A stretch of 7,631 nt of DNA from Actinomycetota bacterium. Its GTDB lineage: Bacteria; Actinomycetota; Actinomycetes; S36-B12; UBA10799. The notes below the pieces were generated by a model. The model was not told the DNA's origin. It worked only from the letters and a program-made list of their open reading frames with translations, and made no database searches. This document shows, one piece after another, positions 1 to 6,353 of this stretch; within the stretch, counting starts at the first letter, position 1; every line of letters starts with the position of its first letter. The position numbers and the translations under genes were made by a program. Where the stretch lies: NCBI GenBank assembly GCA_030837445.1, contig JAUPKM010000371.1:1-7631 (forward strand), read 5' to 3'.

Positions 1-167
1 ACCGCGCAAGCTCAGTGACCACTCTCGGAGTTGTCCGCGAAGACGGCACCTTCGACCTCAGCGGCGGCGCGTACGCCAAGGTCGACACTTCGACGTTGAC
101 CGGCTGGGCGCTGAGCAAGGTCGTCGACGGCTCACGACTGACCCTGAACCTGGATGGCATGCACTAG
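1..167 (+). CDS. C-terminal 54 residues of an unidentified protein (5' end outside window)
   Basis: The frame beginning at base 3 is open from the window edge to a TAG at 165-167. The visible part reads as ordinary soluble protein (GVVREDGTFDLSG, then TGWALSKVVDG, ending LNLDGMH), with actinomycete-like codon use rich in GC at third positions. It shows no recognisable motif, cysteine cluster or membrane segment, so I cannot assign a family. Its stop codon overlaps the stop of the convergent DUF475 gene within the tetranucleotide CTAG, which supports this frame as the real one. Seeing only the tail, I cannot say whether the product is secreted or cytoplasmic. Confidence 0.6.
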   Translation, partial: RASSVTTLGVVREDGTFDLSGGAYAKVDTSTLTGWALSKVVDGSRLTLNLDGMH

Positions 168-1291
168 CGGGGGTCTTCGCGTCGGCCCGAGGTGCCCGTT
201 TCAGGGCCTTCCACGGACACCGCGGGAGACGCTTCCTCGCGAGCCGCCAGTCGACGGTTGCGAAGTACCGACGACAGCAGCGCCACCGCAATGAAACCGA
301 CACCGATGAGCCCCGACACCAACTCGGGTACCTCATGCGCGATCGAGATCAGGAGCAGCGCCGCGAGCGCCCCGATCGCGTAGTGCGCCCCATGCTCGAG
401 GAAGACGAACCTCGACAATGTCCCCCGCTCAACCAGGAAGATCGTCATCGACCGGACATAGAACGCCCCGATCCCCAGCCCTGCCGCGATCACGAAGATG
501 TCCGACGTGATCGCGAACGCACCGACCACGCCGTCGAAGCTGAAGGACGCGTCCAGCAGTTCCAGGTACATGAAGAGGAAGAACGCCGCCTTGCCGGTGG
601 CGGCCACCGCACCCGCGGCCTCCCTGCCCGGCCCGGAGATGCCGGCGACCTCCTCATCGGTCGGATCAGCCTCCAACTCGAAGAAGCCCGCCAGACCATT
701 GACCAAGAGATACGTCAGCAGCCCTGCGCACCCTGCGATCAGAACGGTCTGGGAGTCCTCCGGCACCGCGATGTACGCCGCCGTGCCCAGCAATACCGCG
801 AGCGAGATGGCCACCGACAGCGACTCCATCCCACCCAACCGCGACAGCGGCCGCTCCACCCAGGTGATCCACTTGTGCTCCCGATCCTGCAACAGGAAGT
901 CCAGGAAGATCATCAACAGGAAGATGCCGCCGAACGAAGCGATCGCCGGCCGCGCCTCTGCCAACTCCTGCGAATATGCCGCGGGATTCTCGATCGCCAA
1001 CTGCAAGGCCTCAACCGGGCTCAGCTGGGCGGTAATCGCGACCAACAGCACCGGGAACAACAGCCGCATCCCGAACACTGCGATGACGATTCCGACCGTC
1101 AGGAACAGTCGCTGCCAGAGGTGACTCATGCGCTTGAGTACCGTCGCGTTCACCACAGCGTTGTCAAACGACAGCGAGACCTCAAGTACCCCAAGAATCG
1201 CGACCACCGCCGCGACCTCAGGTCCGCCCCACCACCAGGCCGCCGCCAATACGACTACGGTGACGGCAATGGACCACCCGAAGATGCGCAC
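164..1291 (-). CDS. DUF475 family (TerC-like) integral membrane protein
   Basis: A 375-residue polytopic membrane protein of the DUF475 family, which belongs to the TerC/LysE-type superfamily. Two paired acidic motifs are visible and fit the family: LEVSLSFDNAVVN at about residues 36-48 (E37, D43, N44) and LELLDASFSFDGVVGAF at about 243-259 (E244, D247, D253). In TerC-type proteins such residues in the membrane are proposed to bind or transport metal ions. I count about eight or nine hydrophobic helices, with a charged cytoplasmic-looking loop (residues 205-230) and a polar, probably disordered C-terminus after residue 345. The start is GTG; an in-frame TGA lies only 6 nt upstream, so no earlier start is possible. 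GGGGGTGA lies just before it and AGGAG lies 14 nt upstream. Metal resistance or homeostasis is the usual guess for this family, but the substrate is unknown. Confidence 0.93.
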   Translation of the reverse strand: MRIFGWSIAVTVVVLAAAWWWGGPEVAAVVAILGVLEVSLSFDNAVVNATVLKRMSHLWQRLFLTVGIVIAVFGMRLLFPVLLVAITAQLSPVEALQLAIENPAAYSQELAEARPAIASFGGIFLLMIFLDFLLQDREHKWITWVERPLSRLGGMESLSVAISLAVLLGTAAYIAVPEDSQTVLIAGCAGLLTYLLVNGLAGFFELEADPTDEEVAGISGPGREAAGAVAATGKAAFFLFMYLELLDASFSFDGVVGAFAITSDIFVIAAGLGIGAFYVRSMTIFLVERGTLSRFVFLEHGAHYAIGALAALLLISIAHEVPELVSGLIGVGFIAVALLSSVLRNRRLAAREEASPAVSVEGPETGTSGRREDPR

Positions 1292-1408
1292 CGGTCACCC
1301 CCAGACTCCTTGGTCGATCGAGCTGAGCAGTCGCTCGCGTGCGGCGGTCGACGGCCGCTCGGACTGGTCCGCCCATCAGCTCACCACAGTGCCATATCGT
1401 CAACGGCG

Positions 1409-1427
1409 CCGGACCTGTCCCGTCCGG
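1409..1427. promoter_or_regulatory. Inverted repeat CCGGAC-N7-GTCCGG between divergent DUF475 and GNAT genes
   Basis: Perfect 6-bp arms at 1409-1414 and 1422-1427 lie in the 151-bp divergent intergenic region, 28 bp before the nearest possible GNAT ATG. A -10-like TAGATT (TAnnnT) lies just downstream at 1439-1444. The dyad could be an operator for a dimeric regulator or simply a GC-rich hairpin; the sequence alone cannot decide. Confidence 0.3.
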
Positions 1428-1454
1428 TGCGTCTGAACTAGATTGACGACCAAC

Positions 1455-2009
1455 ATGGATATCAGGTTGGCGACTCGGCAGGACATCCCCGCCATCATGG
1501 GGCTGGAAGCACGCAACTACCTGGGCAATCTCGACGAATCCGAGCGGGCCGGCGGCTTCATCTCGACGTTACATCCAGTGGAGTGGTTCACCCGGGCCGT
1601 GGACTCGACGGGGGTGCACGTCGCTATCTCGGATGACGGCGCAGTCCAGGGGTTTATCGTCATCACCACCCCGCCGAACCCACCAGAAGTCGACCCGTCA
1701 CCGATCATCCGGGCAATGCTGGAACTCGCCAACACGCTGCAGTACAACGGGCGACCGATCGCGCAGCAACGGTTCGCGTTCCGCGGGCCGGTCTTGGTCG
1801 ACCGTTCCGCGCGCGGGCACGGCCTCTATTCGGCGTTCAACGCGGTCACCCGAGAGGCGTACCGGGAGCGCTTCGACGTCGGCGTGCTGTTCGTCGCGGC
1901 CGACAACCCGCGGTCCTTGCACACCACGACCACGAAGCTTGGCGCCCAACCGCTGACCCTGTTCGAAGCGGACGGCAGGCAGTACCACTTCCTGGCGTTC
2001 ACGTTCTGA
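1455..2009 (+). CDS. GNAT family N-acetyltransferase
   Basis: A GNAT-fold acyltransferase that would move an acetyl group from acetyl-CoA to an amine; the substrate is unknown. The protein starts with the typical first strand and helix of the fold (MDIRLATRQDIPAIMGLEAR). The acetyl-CoA pyrophosphate-binding motif A follows the strand RGPVLVDRSARGHGLYSAF (about residues 110-128 from this start), and VGVLFVAADNPRSL with a later aromatic-rich strand completes the domain. The length of 184 residues is normal for a single GNAT domain. I chose ATG at 1455 because homologous folds begin at this strand; an in-frame TTG at 1443 would add four residues. Neither has a clear ribosome-binding site. A TAnnnT hexamer at 1439-1444 could place the transcript start at or near the ATG, giving a leaderless mRNA. 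The gene is monocistronic, between two - strand genes. Confidence 0.88.
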   Translation: MDIRLATRQDIPAIMGLEARNYLGNLDESERAGGFISTLHPVEWFTRAVDSTGVHVAISDDGAVQGFIVITTPPNPPEVDPSPIIRAMLELANTLQYNGRPIAQQRFAFRGPVLVDRSARGHGLYSAFNAVTREAYRERFDVGVLFVAADNPRSLHTTTTKLGAQPLTLFEADGRQYHFLAFTF

Positions 2010-2053
2010 CACGGCCGACGAGATCACGCCGACGCTGCAGGGAGGCCCAGGCG

Positions 2054-2347
2054 CTAGACCGGCCTCAAGGAGATCTCGACGGCATCGCCAGCCGAGATTG
2101 CCTCCTCCTTGCGAACGGCAGCCTTGAGAGGTAGCACGAAGCAGCCCGACTCCTTGTCTGGGAAGACCGAGGTGCGCCAGGTGGTTCCACCGATTGCGAC
2201 TTCCACCGGGATCGATCCGAACCCACCGCGCGGTCCGATCCGGTCGCGCAGGTCATCGCTATGTTCCAGCGGCACGGTCGCGAATGTCCAGGAGTCGGTT
2301 TTGCGGGCATCCCAGATCCATAGTTCGGCGGTGAACACATATGTCAT
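2054..2347 (-). CDS. DUF1905 domain protein
   Basis: A 97-residue protein that matches DUF1905 over its whole length: MTYVFTAELWIWD at the start, GGFGSIPVEVAIGG and WRTSVFP in the middle, then a FVLPLKAAVRKEEAI segment and GDAVEISL near the end. DUF1905 proteins are small predicted beta-barrel domains of unknown function, in some bacteria attached to a YdeI-like domain (which is absent here). The open frame extends far upstream, but that extension lies antisense to the divergent membrane protein gene and looks non-coding, so I start at the ATG whose product begins where the domain begins. There is no clear ribosome-binding site before it. It is divergent from the next gene by about 50 bp and converges on the GNAT gene with a 44-bp gap holding nothing I recognise. 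Confidence 0.85.
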   Translation of the reverse strand: MTYVFTAELWIWDARKTDSWTFATVPLEHSDDLRDRIGPRGGFGSIPVEVAIGGTTWRTSVFPDKESGCFVLPLKAAVRKEEAISAGDAVEISLRPV

Positions 2348-2385
2348 CCGCACAGTGTGCCCGTCAGGGATGCAGCCCGGGCCGA

Positions 2386-2391
2386 TACCGT
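2386..2391 (+). promoter_or_regulatory. Candidate -10 hexamer TACCGT for a leaderless transcript
   Basis: TACCGT fits the actinobacterial -10 pattern TAnnnT and ends 7 nt before GTG 2399. That is the spacing expected if transcription starts at the first base of the start codon. The next gene has no ribosome-binding site, which fits. No convincing -35 element is visible. This is an inference from spacing alone. Confidence 0.25.
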
Positions 2392-2398
2392 CGACGGT

Positions 2399-3274
2399 GT
2401 GACTGACACGCTCCGGTTGACGCTGCCCTTGACGCGATTCGTGCTCATCGCCGGTGCACTTCTGACCCTTCTTGCTGGCATTCAACTCTTCGTACTCGGT
2501 GACAACACCGCCGACTACTTCTCGTGGACGATCTCGGCAGGATCGACCGCCGCAACTATCGGCGCGTTCTACTGGACCGCGGCGCTGTTGGCGTTTCTCA
2601 GCTGGCGCCATCGGGAGTGGGTGTACGCCCGAGCCGGCATCTACGGTGTGACGTTCTTCCTCTGGGCGACGCTGATCACGATCCTCGTTCACCTGGACAG
2701 GTTCCACCTCGCCGGTTCAGGCATGGGCAGGTTCTCCGCGTGGGTCTGGCTGGTCCTCTATATCTGCTATCCGATCCTGGTGACCGCCGCGCTGGTGATG
2801 CAGCTGCGGGCGAACGGAACTGATCCGGCGCGCACCTCACCACTGTCCACTTTCTACCGAGCTGCGCTTGGCATCTGTGGTTCCACCTCGGTGATCCTCG
2901 GAGTGTCAATGCTGATCGTCCCCGCGTTCGTGGCCAACTACTCGGCCACGCCATTGACGCCGTTGACGGCGCGCGCGATCGGATCCTGGCTACTCGCCGC
3001 GGGCGTCGTCTACCTCACGATGATGATGGAGAATGACGCCGCCCGAATCCGTCCGCCAGCCGTTGCCTCGCTCGTCGGCGCGGTCCTGCTGGTCATCGTG
3101 CTCGCTCGCTATTGGCCGCAGTTCAGCTGGGGAGGACCTCGCTGGTCCTACCTGCTGGTCGTTGTTGTGGCCGCGGGTCTGGGTATCGCCGGGCTCCTCG
3201 CCGGTCGCATCGACGCATCAGCCAACGCCGAGGCACCTGCGAACGCCGGAGCGCCCGGCGCTGTCGGCGACTAA
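2399..3274 (+). CDS. Uncharacterised polytopic membrane protein (about 8 TM helices)
   Basis: A 291-residue hydrophobic protein with about eight predicted membrane helices. In this numbering they lie roughly at 10-32, 50-68, 76-96, 110-132, 155-177, 188-208, 217-235 and 244-264. A short loop motif after the first helix, DNTADYFSWTI, followed by GAFYWTAALLAF, resembles a pattern I associate with uncharacterised actinobacterial membrane proteins. The C-terminus (ASANAEAPANAGAP) is a low-complexity Ala-rich tail. It has no transporter signature, ATP-binding site or cysteine pair, so I give no function. The frame opens at GTG 2357, but the extra 14 residues look non-coding; GTG 2399 leads straight into VTDTLRL and the first helix. 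No ribosome-binding site precedes it. The gene ends 21 bp before a strong hairpin. Confidence 0.8.
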   Translation: MTDTLRLTLPLTRFVLIAGALLTLLAGIQLFVLGDNTADYFSWTISAGSTAATIGAFYWTAALLAFLSWRHREWVYARAGIYGVTFFLWATLITILVHLDRFHLAGSGMGRFSAWVWLVLYICYPILVTAALVMQLRANGTDPARTSPLSTFYRAALGICGSTSVILGVSMLIVPAFVANYSATPLTPLTARAIGSWLLAAGVVYLTMMMENDAARIRPPAVASLVGAVLLVIVLARYWPQFSWGGPRWSYLLVVVVAAGLGIAGLLAGRIDASANAEAPANAGAPGAVGD

Positions 3275-3294
3275 GTCGACGCCTGGACAGACAG

Positions 3295-3332
3295 CGATCC
3301 GGACGAACCACAGTCGCGGTTCGTCCGGATCG
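3295..3332. terminator. Perfect 15-bp hairpin, bidirectional terminator between convergent genes
   Basis: The arms CGATCCGGACGAACC (3295-3309) and GGTTCGTCCGGATCG (3318-3332) are perfectly complementary around the 8-nt loop ACAGTCGC. The hairpin lies in the 108-bp gap between the + strand membrane protein gene and the - strand secreted protein gene, so it can end both transcripts. There is no T-run on either side, as is common for actinobacterial terminators. Confidence 0.85.
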
Positions 3333-3382
3333 GTGCTGGCGGCCAACTCACTGCCGTCGGCAGGAGTGCGGCCACCGGTCGG

Positions 3383-4645
3383 TCAGCTGTAGCTGGTCTC
3401 GACGACAACCTCAGCGGTGAATCGCAACGCCGGCGAGCGGTAGACCTGCAGGTGCGCAATCTGGGTATGGGTGCCGGTGTACCGCCCGGTGGGCAGGTTC
3501 ACGATTCCCTCAGCGAACGAGGCGTCGTAGCACATCGCCTTGCTGGCCTGCTGGGCGTGGGAGGTGTGACCGAAGTAGTCATCGAGATGGCAGGCCTTCT
3601 TGGTCGTCGGCAGGGTGTCGTCCTCGACTCCTTGCACGAGCAGCAACAGCTTGCTGGCGGGGTTGTCCTTGCCCTGGTAGAGATTGCGGCCGAACTTGGT
3701 GGCTGTGTGCCCGCTCTTGATCGACATGGTGTCGCTCTTGCCGCTCCACTGGGTCTGCTCACTCGGGTCCAGCGTCTTGTTGATCCGCAGGTAGAAGCTT
3801 AGGTCTCCCGCGCCGCGACCGAAGCCGTCAGCATCATCGATCACGTGGATGGACTTGACGGTGGCGGTGACGTGCCTGGTCTTGGTGTAGAAGTTGCCGC
3901 CCTGGTTGTCCGCGAGTTCGCTGCTGCTGGCGGCTGTGTCGAGTCGCGTGTAGTACTTGGTCGCGGGCTTCAGCCCGGTGAGTTCGCGACTGAACTCGTA
4001 TTTGGCCGGGCTGCCGTTCGCAGAGATCCGCTTGCCGGTGAGGGTCTGGGCGGGGTTGGTCTGCGCGGCGACGTCGGTCGTGCCCCAGCGGAACTGCACC
4101 TGCTTGCGGTTGGAGACGAAGTGATGCTTCGCCCACACGTCGGTCTTGTCCGTCTTGCCGTTGGCCAGCAACGTCGTGTCGTACGTCAACAGCTTCTGCA
4201 CAGGCAGACTGGTCGGCGAGGTCGGGACAGTGACCAGCAGGTAGTACCGGGTTCCCGGGGTGAGTCCCATCAGCCACTGATCAAAGGAGTAGTTCCCGAT
4301 ACTTGGATCAATGGTCACCCCGCCGGGTGCCCCCGCGGTGCCCTGCAGCACCACCGGCTGTGCCGCGCCCATGCTCCAGCGGCCGTGCACCTTCTTCGGG
4401 GCCGACGTCGAGTGCGCCATCAACACCGTCTTCTTGCTGGCCCGGAAGGCCAGGTGGCTACGGGTGTCACCGGTGACGATCTTTGCGTCGGCGACGAAAT
4501 GCCCGCTGTCGACCGGGCTGGGGGTCGTGATGTCCGACGGGGTGGGGTCGTAGACCGATTGGGCCTGTGCGGTTCCAGCGCCGGTGAGGATGCTCCCTGC
4601 GACGACTGGTGCCAGGGCGAGGGTTGCGAGCCGGGTGATCTTCAC
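3383..4645 (-). CDS. Secreted protein with FN3-like segments, candidate target of the adjacent ECF sigma factor
   Basis: A 420-residue exported protein of unknown function. A classical signal peptide is visible: MKITR, a hydrophobic core, then AQA with likely cleavage after residue 28. Two related segments, LMGLTPGTRYYLLVTV (125-140) and LTGLKPATKYYTRLDT (222-237), carry the L-x-x-L-x-P-x-T-x-Y-Y pattern of a fibronectin type III-like strand, suggesting two beta-sandwich units. A third part, from about 258, opens with an acidic VIDDADGFGRGAG stretch and includes two cysteines (C352, C372) that could form a disulphide. I see no lipobox, LPXTG sorting signal, or enzymatic motif. The GTG start has a good ribosome-binding site, GGAAGG, with 7-nt spacing. 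A motif shared with the upstream sigma gene's own promoter region lies about 47 bp ahead of the start, so I infer control by that sigma factor. Confidence 0.85.
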   Translation of the reverse strand: MKITRLATLALAPVVAGSILTGAGTAQAQSVYDPTPSDITTPSPVDSGHFVADAKIVTGDTRSHLAFRASKKTVLMAHSTSAPKKVHGRWSMGAAQPVVLQGTAGAPGGVTIDPSIGNYSFDQWLMGLTPGTRYYLLVTVPTSPTSLPVQKLLTYDTTLLANGKTDKTDVWAKHHFVSNRKQVQFRWGTTDVAAQTNPAQTLTGKRISANGSPAKYEFSRELTGLKPATKYYTRLDTAASSSELADNQGGNFYTKTRHVTATVKSIHVIDDADGFGRGAGDLSFYLRINKTLDPSEQTQWSGKSDTMSIKSGHTATKFGRNLYQGKDNPASKLLLLVQGVEDDTLPTTKKACHLDDYFGHTSHAQQASKAMCYDASFAEGIVNLPTGRYTGTHTQIAHLQVYRSPALRFTAEVVVETSYS

Positions 4646-4691
4646 GATGTTGCCTTCCGAGTGTCAGGCCACCGTCTGCGGCCTCTCACAG

Positions 4692-4728
4692 GTAAGAGAA
4701 TCCGGCCCCTGCGACTTCGACACTTTTC
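4692..4728 (-). promoter_or_regulatory. Candidate ECF-dependent promoter of the secreted protein gene (copy 1 of shared motif)
   Basis: Read in gene direction this is GAAAAGTGT (4728-4720), 16 nt, GGA (4703-4701), 2 nt, CTCTTAC (4698-4692). The same three blocks with exactly the same spacing occur upstream of the sigma factor gene at 6247-6211, while the intervening bases are mostly different. Block spacing suits a -35 element and a -10 region, with transcription starting about 40 nt before GTG 4645. It does not resemble the common GGAAC-type -35 of many ECF sigma factors. A common repressor or activator site is the alternative reading. Confidence 0.65.
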
Positions 4729-4739
4729 TCACACAACTT

Positions 4740-4755
4740 CGAAAAGTTCTTTTCG
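4740..4755. repeat. Palindrome CGAAAAG-TT-CTTTTCG upstream of candidate promoter 1
   Basis: Perfect 7-bp arms flank a 2-bp centre, 11 bp upstream of the GAAAAGTGT block of the candidate promoter. This AT-rich patch stands out from the surrounding GC-rich DNA. The spacer is too short for a simple hairpin loop, so a binding site for a dimeric protein is more likely than a terminator. The sigma gene's own upstream region has no counterpart. Confidence 0.35.
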
Positions 4756-4802
4756 GCGGACCCCGACGGCCCTCGCGCCGGCACCGACTTCCCCTCTGAC
4801 GG

Positions 4803-4828
4803 CCCGATCGCGCTATTGCGGGATCGGG
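4803..4828 (-). terminator. Hairpin overlapping the stop codon of the sigma factor gene
   Basis: Arms CCCGATC (4803-4809) and GATCGGG (4822-4828) pair perfectly. After one mismatch a further three pairs (4811-4813 with 4818-4820) close a 4-nt loop. The TAG stop at 4815-4813 lies inside the structure. It has no T-run. It could end the sigma transcript before the separately promoted secreted protein gene; the overlap with coding sequence and the Pro-rich codon bias make this less certain than the hairpin at 3295. Confidence 0.4.
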
Positions 4829-6099
4829 TCGGGCGGCGGCGCGATCGTCGGTGGAGGCACCGGCGCACTGGTCGGCGGGACCGGAACCGGCGCCGGTGGT
4901 ACCGGGGGTTCCGGCTCCACGAGGGGAGGCTCGAACACGGCCGGTGGCTCCGGTTCCGGCGCGAAGAACTCCTCTTCCGCGGCAGGCTCCGCGGGTACGT
5001 CCGACTCGGGGGCCGGGGCGGTTGCCGTGGCGGTCGCTGTTGGGAGCGCGGGCGGTGGCGTGCTCGCCTTCGGTGCTGGTTTGGCCGCCCCACTCGGAGC
5101 CGACAGAACCGTGGGCACCGGCGACACGGTGGGCCACACGACCGGTCCGCCGGTGTTGTCGGCCTGCTCCGGCAGCAGTAACAGCGCCCCGGCAACAGTC
5201 GCCACCACAGCGACGAGCGCACCGAGCATCGCTGCCAGGAAAACCACCGAGTTGTGACCGTCCGAGTCGGGATACGGCCAACCCTCCGAGGAGAAGGGGG
5301 GCTCGGTTCGATCGAGTTCCGCCATCCGAGCTAGGGCCGGAGCTGCCAATGAGGCGCCCCCGCCGACGGTCGCGAAGATGCTGTCCTTCACCGACGCCGG
5401 AGCAGAGACCAGCGCCCAAGCCGGACCTGCGAGGATCAAGGCCGCCGCCTTCCTGCGCTTCTCACCGCAGGTGCCGCACGACCGGGCGTGATTGCTGATT
5501 CGTTTGCGAAGCAATACGTCGAACTCGAGGTCGCGACAGATCGCTCGGAGATCCTCGCAACTCTCGGTGCCTGTTCGGTACAGCACCAAGGCCTGCAGCG
5601 ACTCTTCGAGCCCCTTCCTCGCCCGGGACAACCGGGTGCCGGCCTCGCTCGGGCTGAGGTTCAGGACGAGAGCGATCTCCCCGGACTTCAGATCATGTCT
5701 AAGGGCGAGGGTCAGCGTCTCCACCGCCGAGGTGTTCATACCGGCGTAGGCGGCTGAGATCCAGGAGCCCGCGTCGGAGTCCTCCTGCTCGGGTTCCGTC
5801 CGCAGCTCGTTCATGGTGACCGCGTCGAGTTCGGTGTGCTTGTTGTCCCGTCGAAGTTCGCGCAGGCATTCGTTCCGGCAGATGGCGTAGAGCCACGGGC
5901 GCAACTTGGACGGGTCGCGGAGTTGACTGATCCGCGCGTTGGCGAGCAGGAACGTGTCTGCCAGCGCATCCTCGGCCGCGTGTGGCACCAACGACCGGGC
6001 ATAGGTATACAGCCGTGCCGAATACTCGTCGTACATGTGCTCCAGGGCCGACACGTCGCCGGCGACGAGCCGGGCGACGATCGCTGCGTCGTCCACCAC
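4813..6099 (-). CDS. ECF-type RNA polymerase sigma factor fused to a zinc-motif, membrane helix and Pro-rich tail
   Basis: A 428-residue fusion. Region sigma-2 is at about residues 12-84 (including EDALADTFLLANARI and the LRPWLYAICRNECLRELRR segment) and sigma-4 at about 120-172 (AVETLTLALRHDLKSGEIALVLNLSPSEAGTRLSRAR), together an ECF core. After it comes C181, C188 and then HARSCGTC (H204, C208, C211), an H-x3-C-x2-C pattern as in ZAS-type anti-sigma factors, and one membrane helix at about 284-309. The last 110 residues are Pro/Ala/Glu-rich and would lie outside the cell. ECF proteins with fused zinc-finger/membrane extensions are known in Actinobacteria (for example groups ECF52 and ECF53); I infer, without proof, that the tail holds the sigma domain at the membrane until a signal arrives. 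The start is GTG 6099 or the adjacent GTG 6096; GGGAGG is 1 or 4 nt upstream, favouring 6096. An in-frame stop upstream excludes a longer protein. Confidence 0.9.
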   Translation of the reverse strand: MVDDAAIVARLVAGDVSALEHMYDEYSARLYTYARSLVPHAAEDALADTFLLANARISQLRDPSKLRPWLYAICRNECLRELRRDNKHTELDAVTMNELRTEPEQEDSDAGSWISAAYAGMNTSAVETLTLALRHDLKSGEIALVLNLSPSEAGTRLSRARKGLEESLQALVLYRTGTESCEDLRAICRDLEFDVLLRKRISNHARSCGTCGEKRRKAAALILAGPAWALVSAPASVKDSIFATVGGGASLAAPALARMAELDRTEPPFSSEGWPYPDSDGHNSVVFLAAMLGALVAVVATVAGALLLLPEQADNTGGPVVWPTVSPVPTVLSAPSGAAKPAPKASTPPPALPTATATATAPAPESDVPAEPAAEEEFFAPEPEPPAVFEPPLVEPEPPVPPAPVPVPPTSAPVPPPTIAPPPDPIPQ

Positions 6100-6210
6100 G
6101 CCTCCCGTTCTCCGTCGACCCGCCCGATGCCCGCTCGGCGCAGGCCTGGACCGGCCGGCGGCTCAGGTTCGACCGACCAACTGCGAGTGGCGAGCGTGGT
6201 CTTCACACCT

Positions 6211-6247
6211 GTAAGAGCGTCCAGTGGCCACTATTACAACACTTTTC
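6211..6247 (-). promoter_or_regulatory. Candidate autoregulatory promoter of the sigma factor gene (copy 2 of shared motif)
   Basis: In gene direction: GAAAAGTGT (6247-6239), 16 nt, GGA (6222-6220), 2 nt, CTCTTAC (6217-6211). This matches the site ahead of the secreted protein gene in all three blocks and in both spacings. It lies 112 bp before the first possible GTG of the sigma gene. Autoregulation is usual for ECF sigma factors, which is why I read the pair as promoters of this sigma factor. Confidence 0.65.
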
Positions 6248-6317
6248 CCGAACCAGTTGGAGACGACGGGTTGCTGGGCGGCCCAGGGATTCCGCTGAGC
6301 CGACACGCGACACCGGC

Positions 6318-6353
6318 TCCGACCGACGGCGCTGCGGTCCTCGATCGGTCGGA
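6318..6353. repeat. Inverted repeat TCCGACCGA-N18-TCGGTCGGA
   Basis: Perfect 9-bp arms at 6318-6326 and 6345-6353, separated by 18 bp, about 80 bp before the Cys-rich mini-protein start. The centre-to-centre distance of 27 bp (between two and three helical turns) could suit an operator; a leader hairpin is equally possible. The right arm runs into a tandem repeat of GGACTGTC (6351-6358 and 6359-6366). Confidence 0.4.

Noticed and set aside
1..167. TerD-like protein next to the DUF475 gene
   Set aside because: TerC/TerD linkage made this tempting, but the visible tail has no TerD calcium-binding or strand motif.
335..1441. 368-residue + strand open frame antisense to the DUF475 gene
   Set aside because: Its product is an Arg/Gln/Asp-rich string typical of an antisense frame of a high-GC gene, while the - strand frame has clear membrane helices and family motifs.
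2348..2707. 120-residue N-terminal extension of the DUF1905 frame
   Set aside because: It is antisense to the membrane protein gene and low-quality in composition; the DUF1905 domain begins at the ATG chosen.
3845..5257. 470-residue + strand open frame with a Gly/Ser/Thr-rich end
   Set aside because: It runs antisense across two real genes; the Gly-rich part is the complement of the sigma factor's Pro-rich tail.
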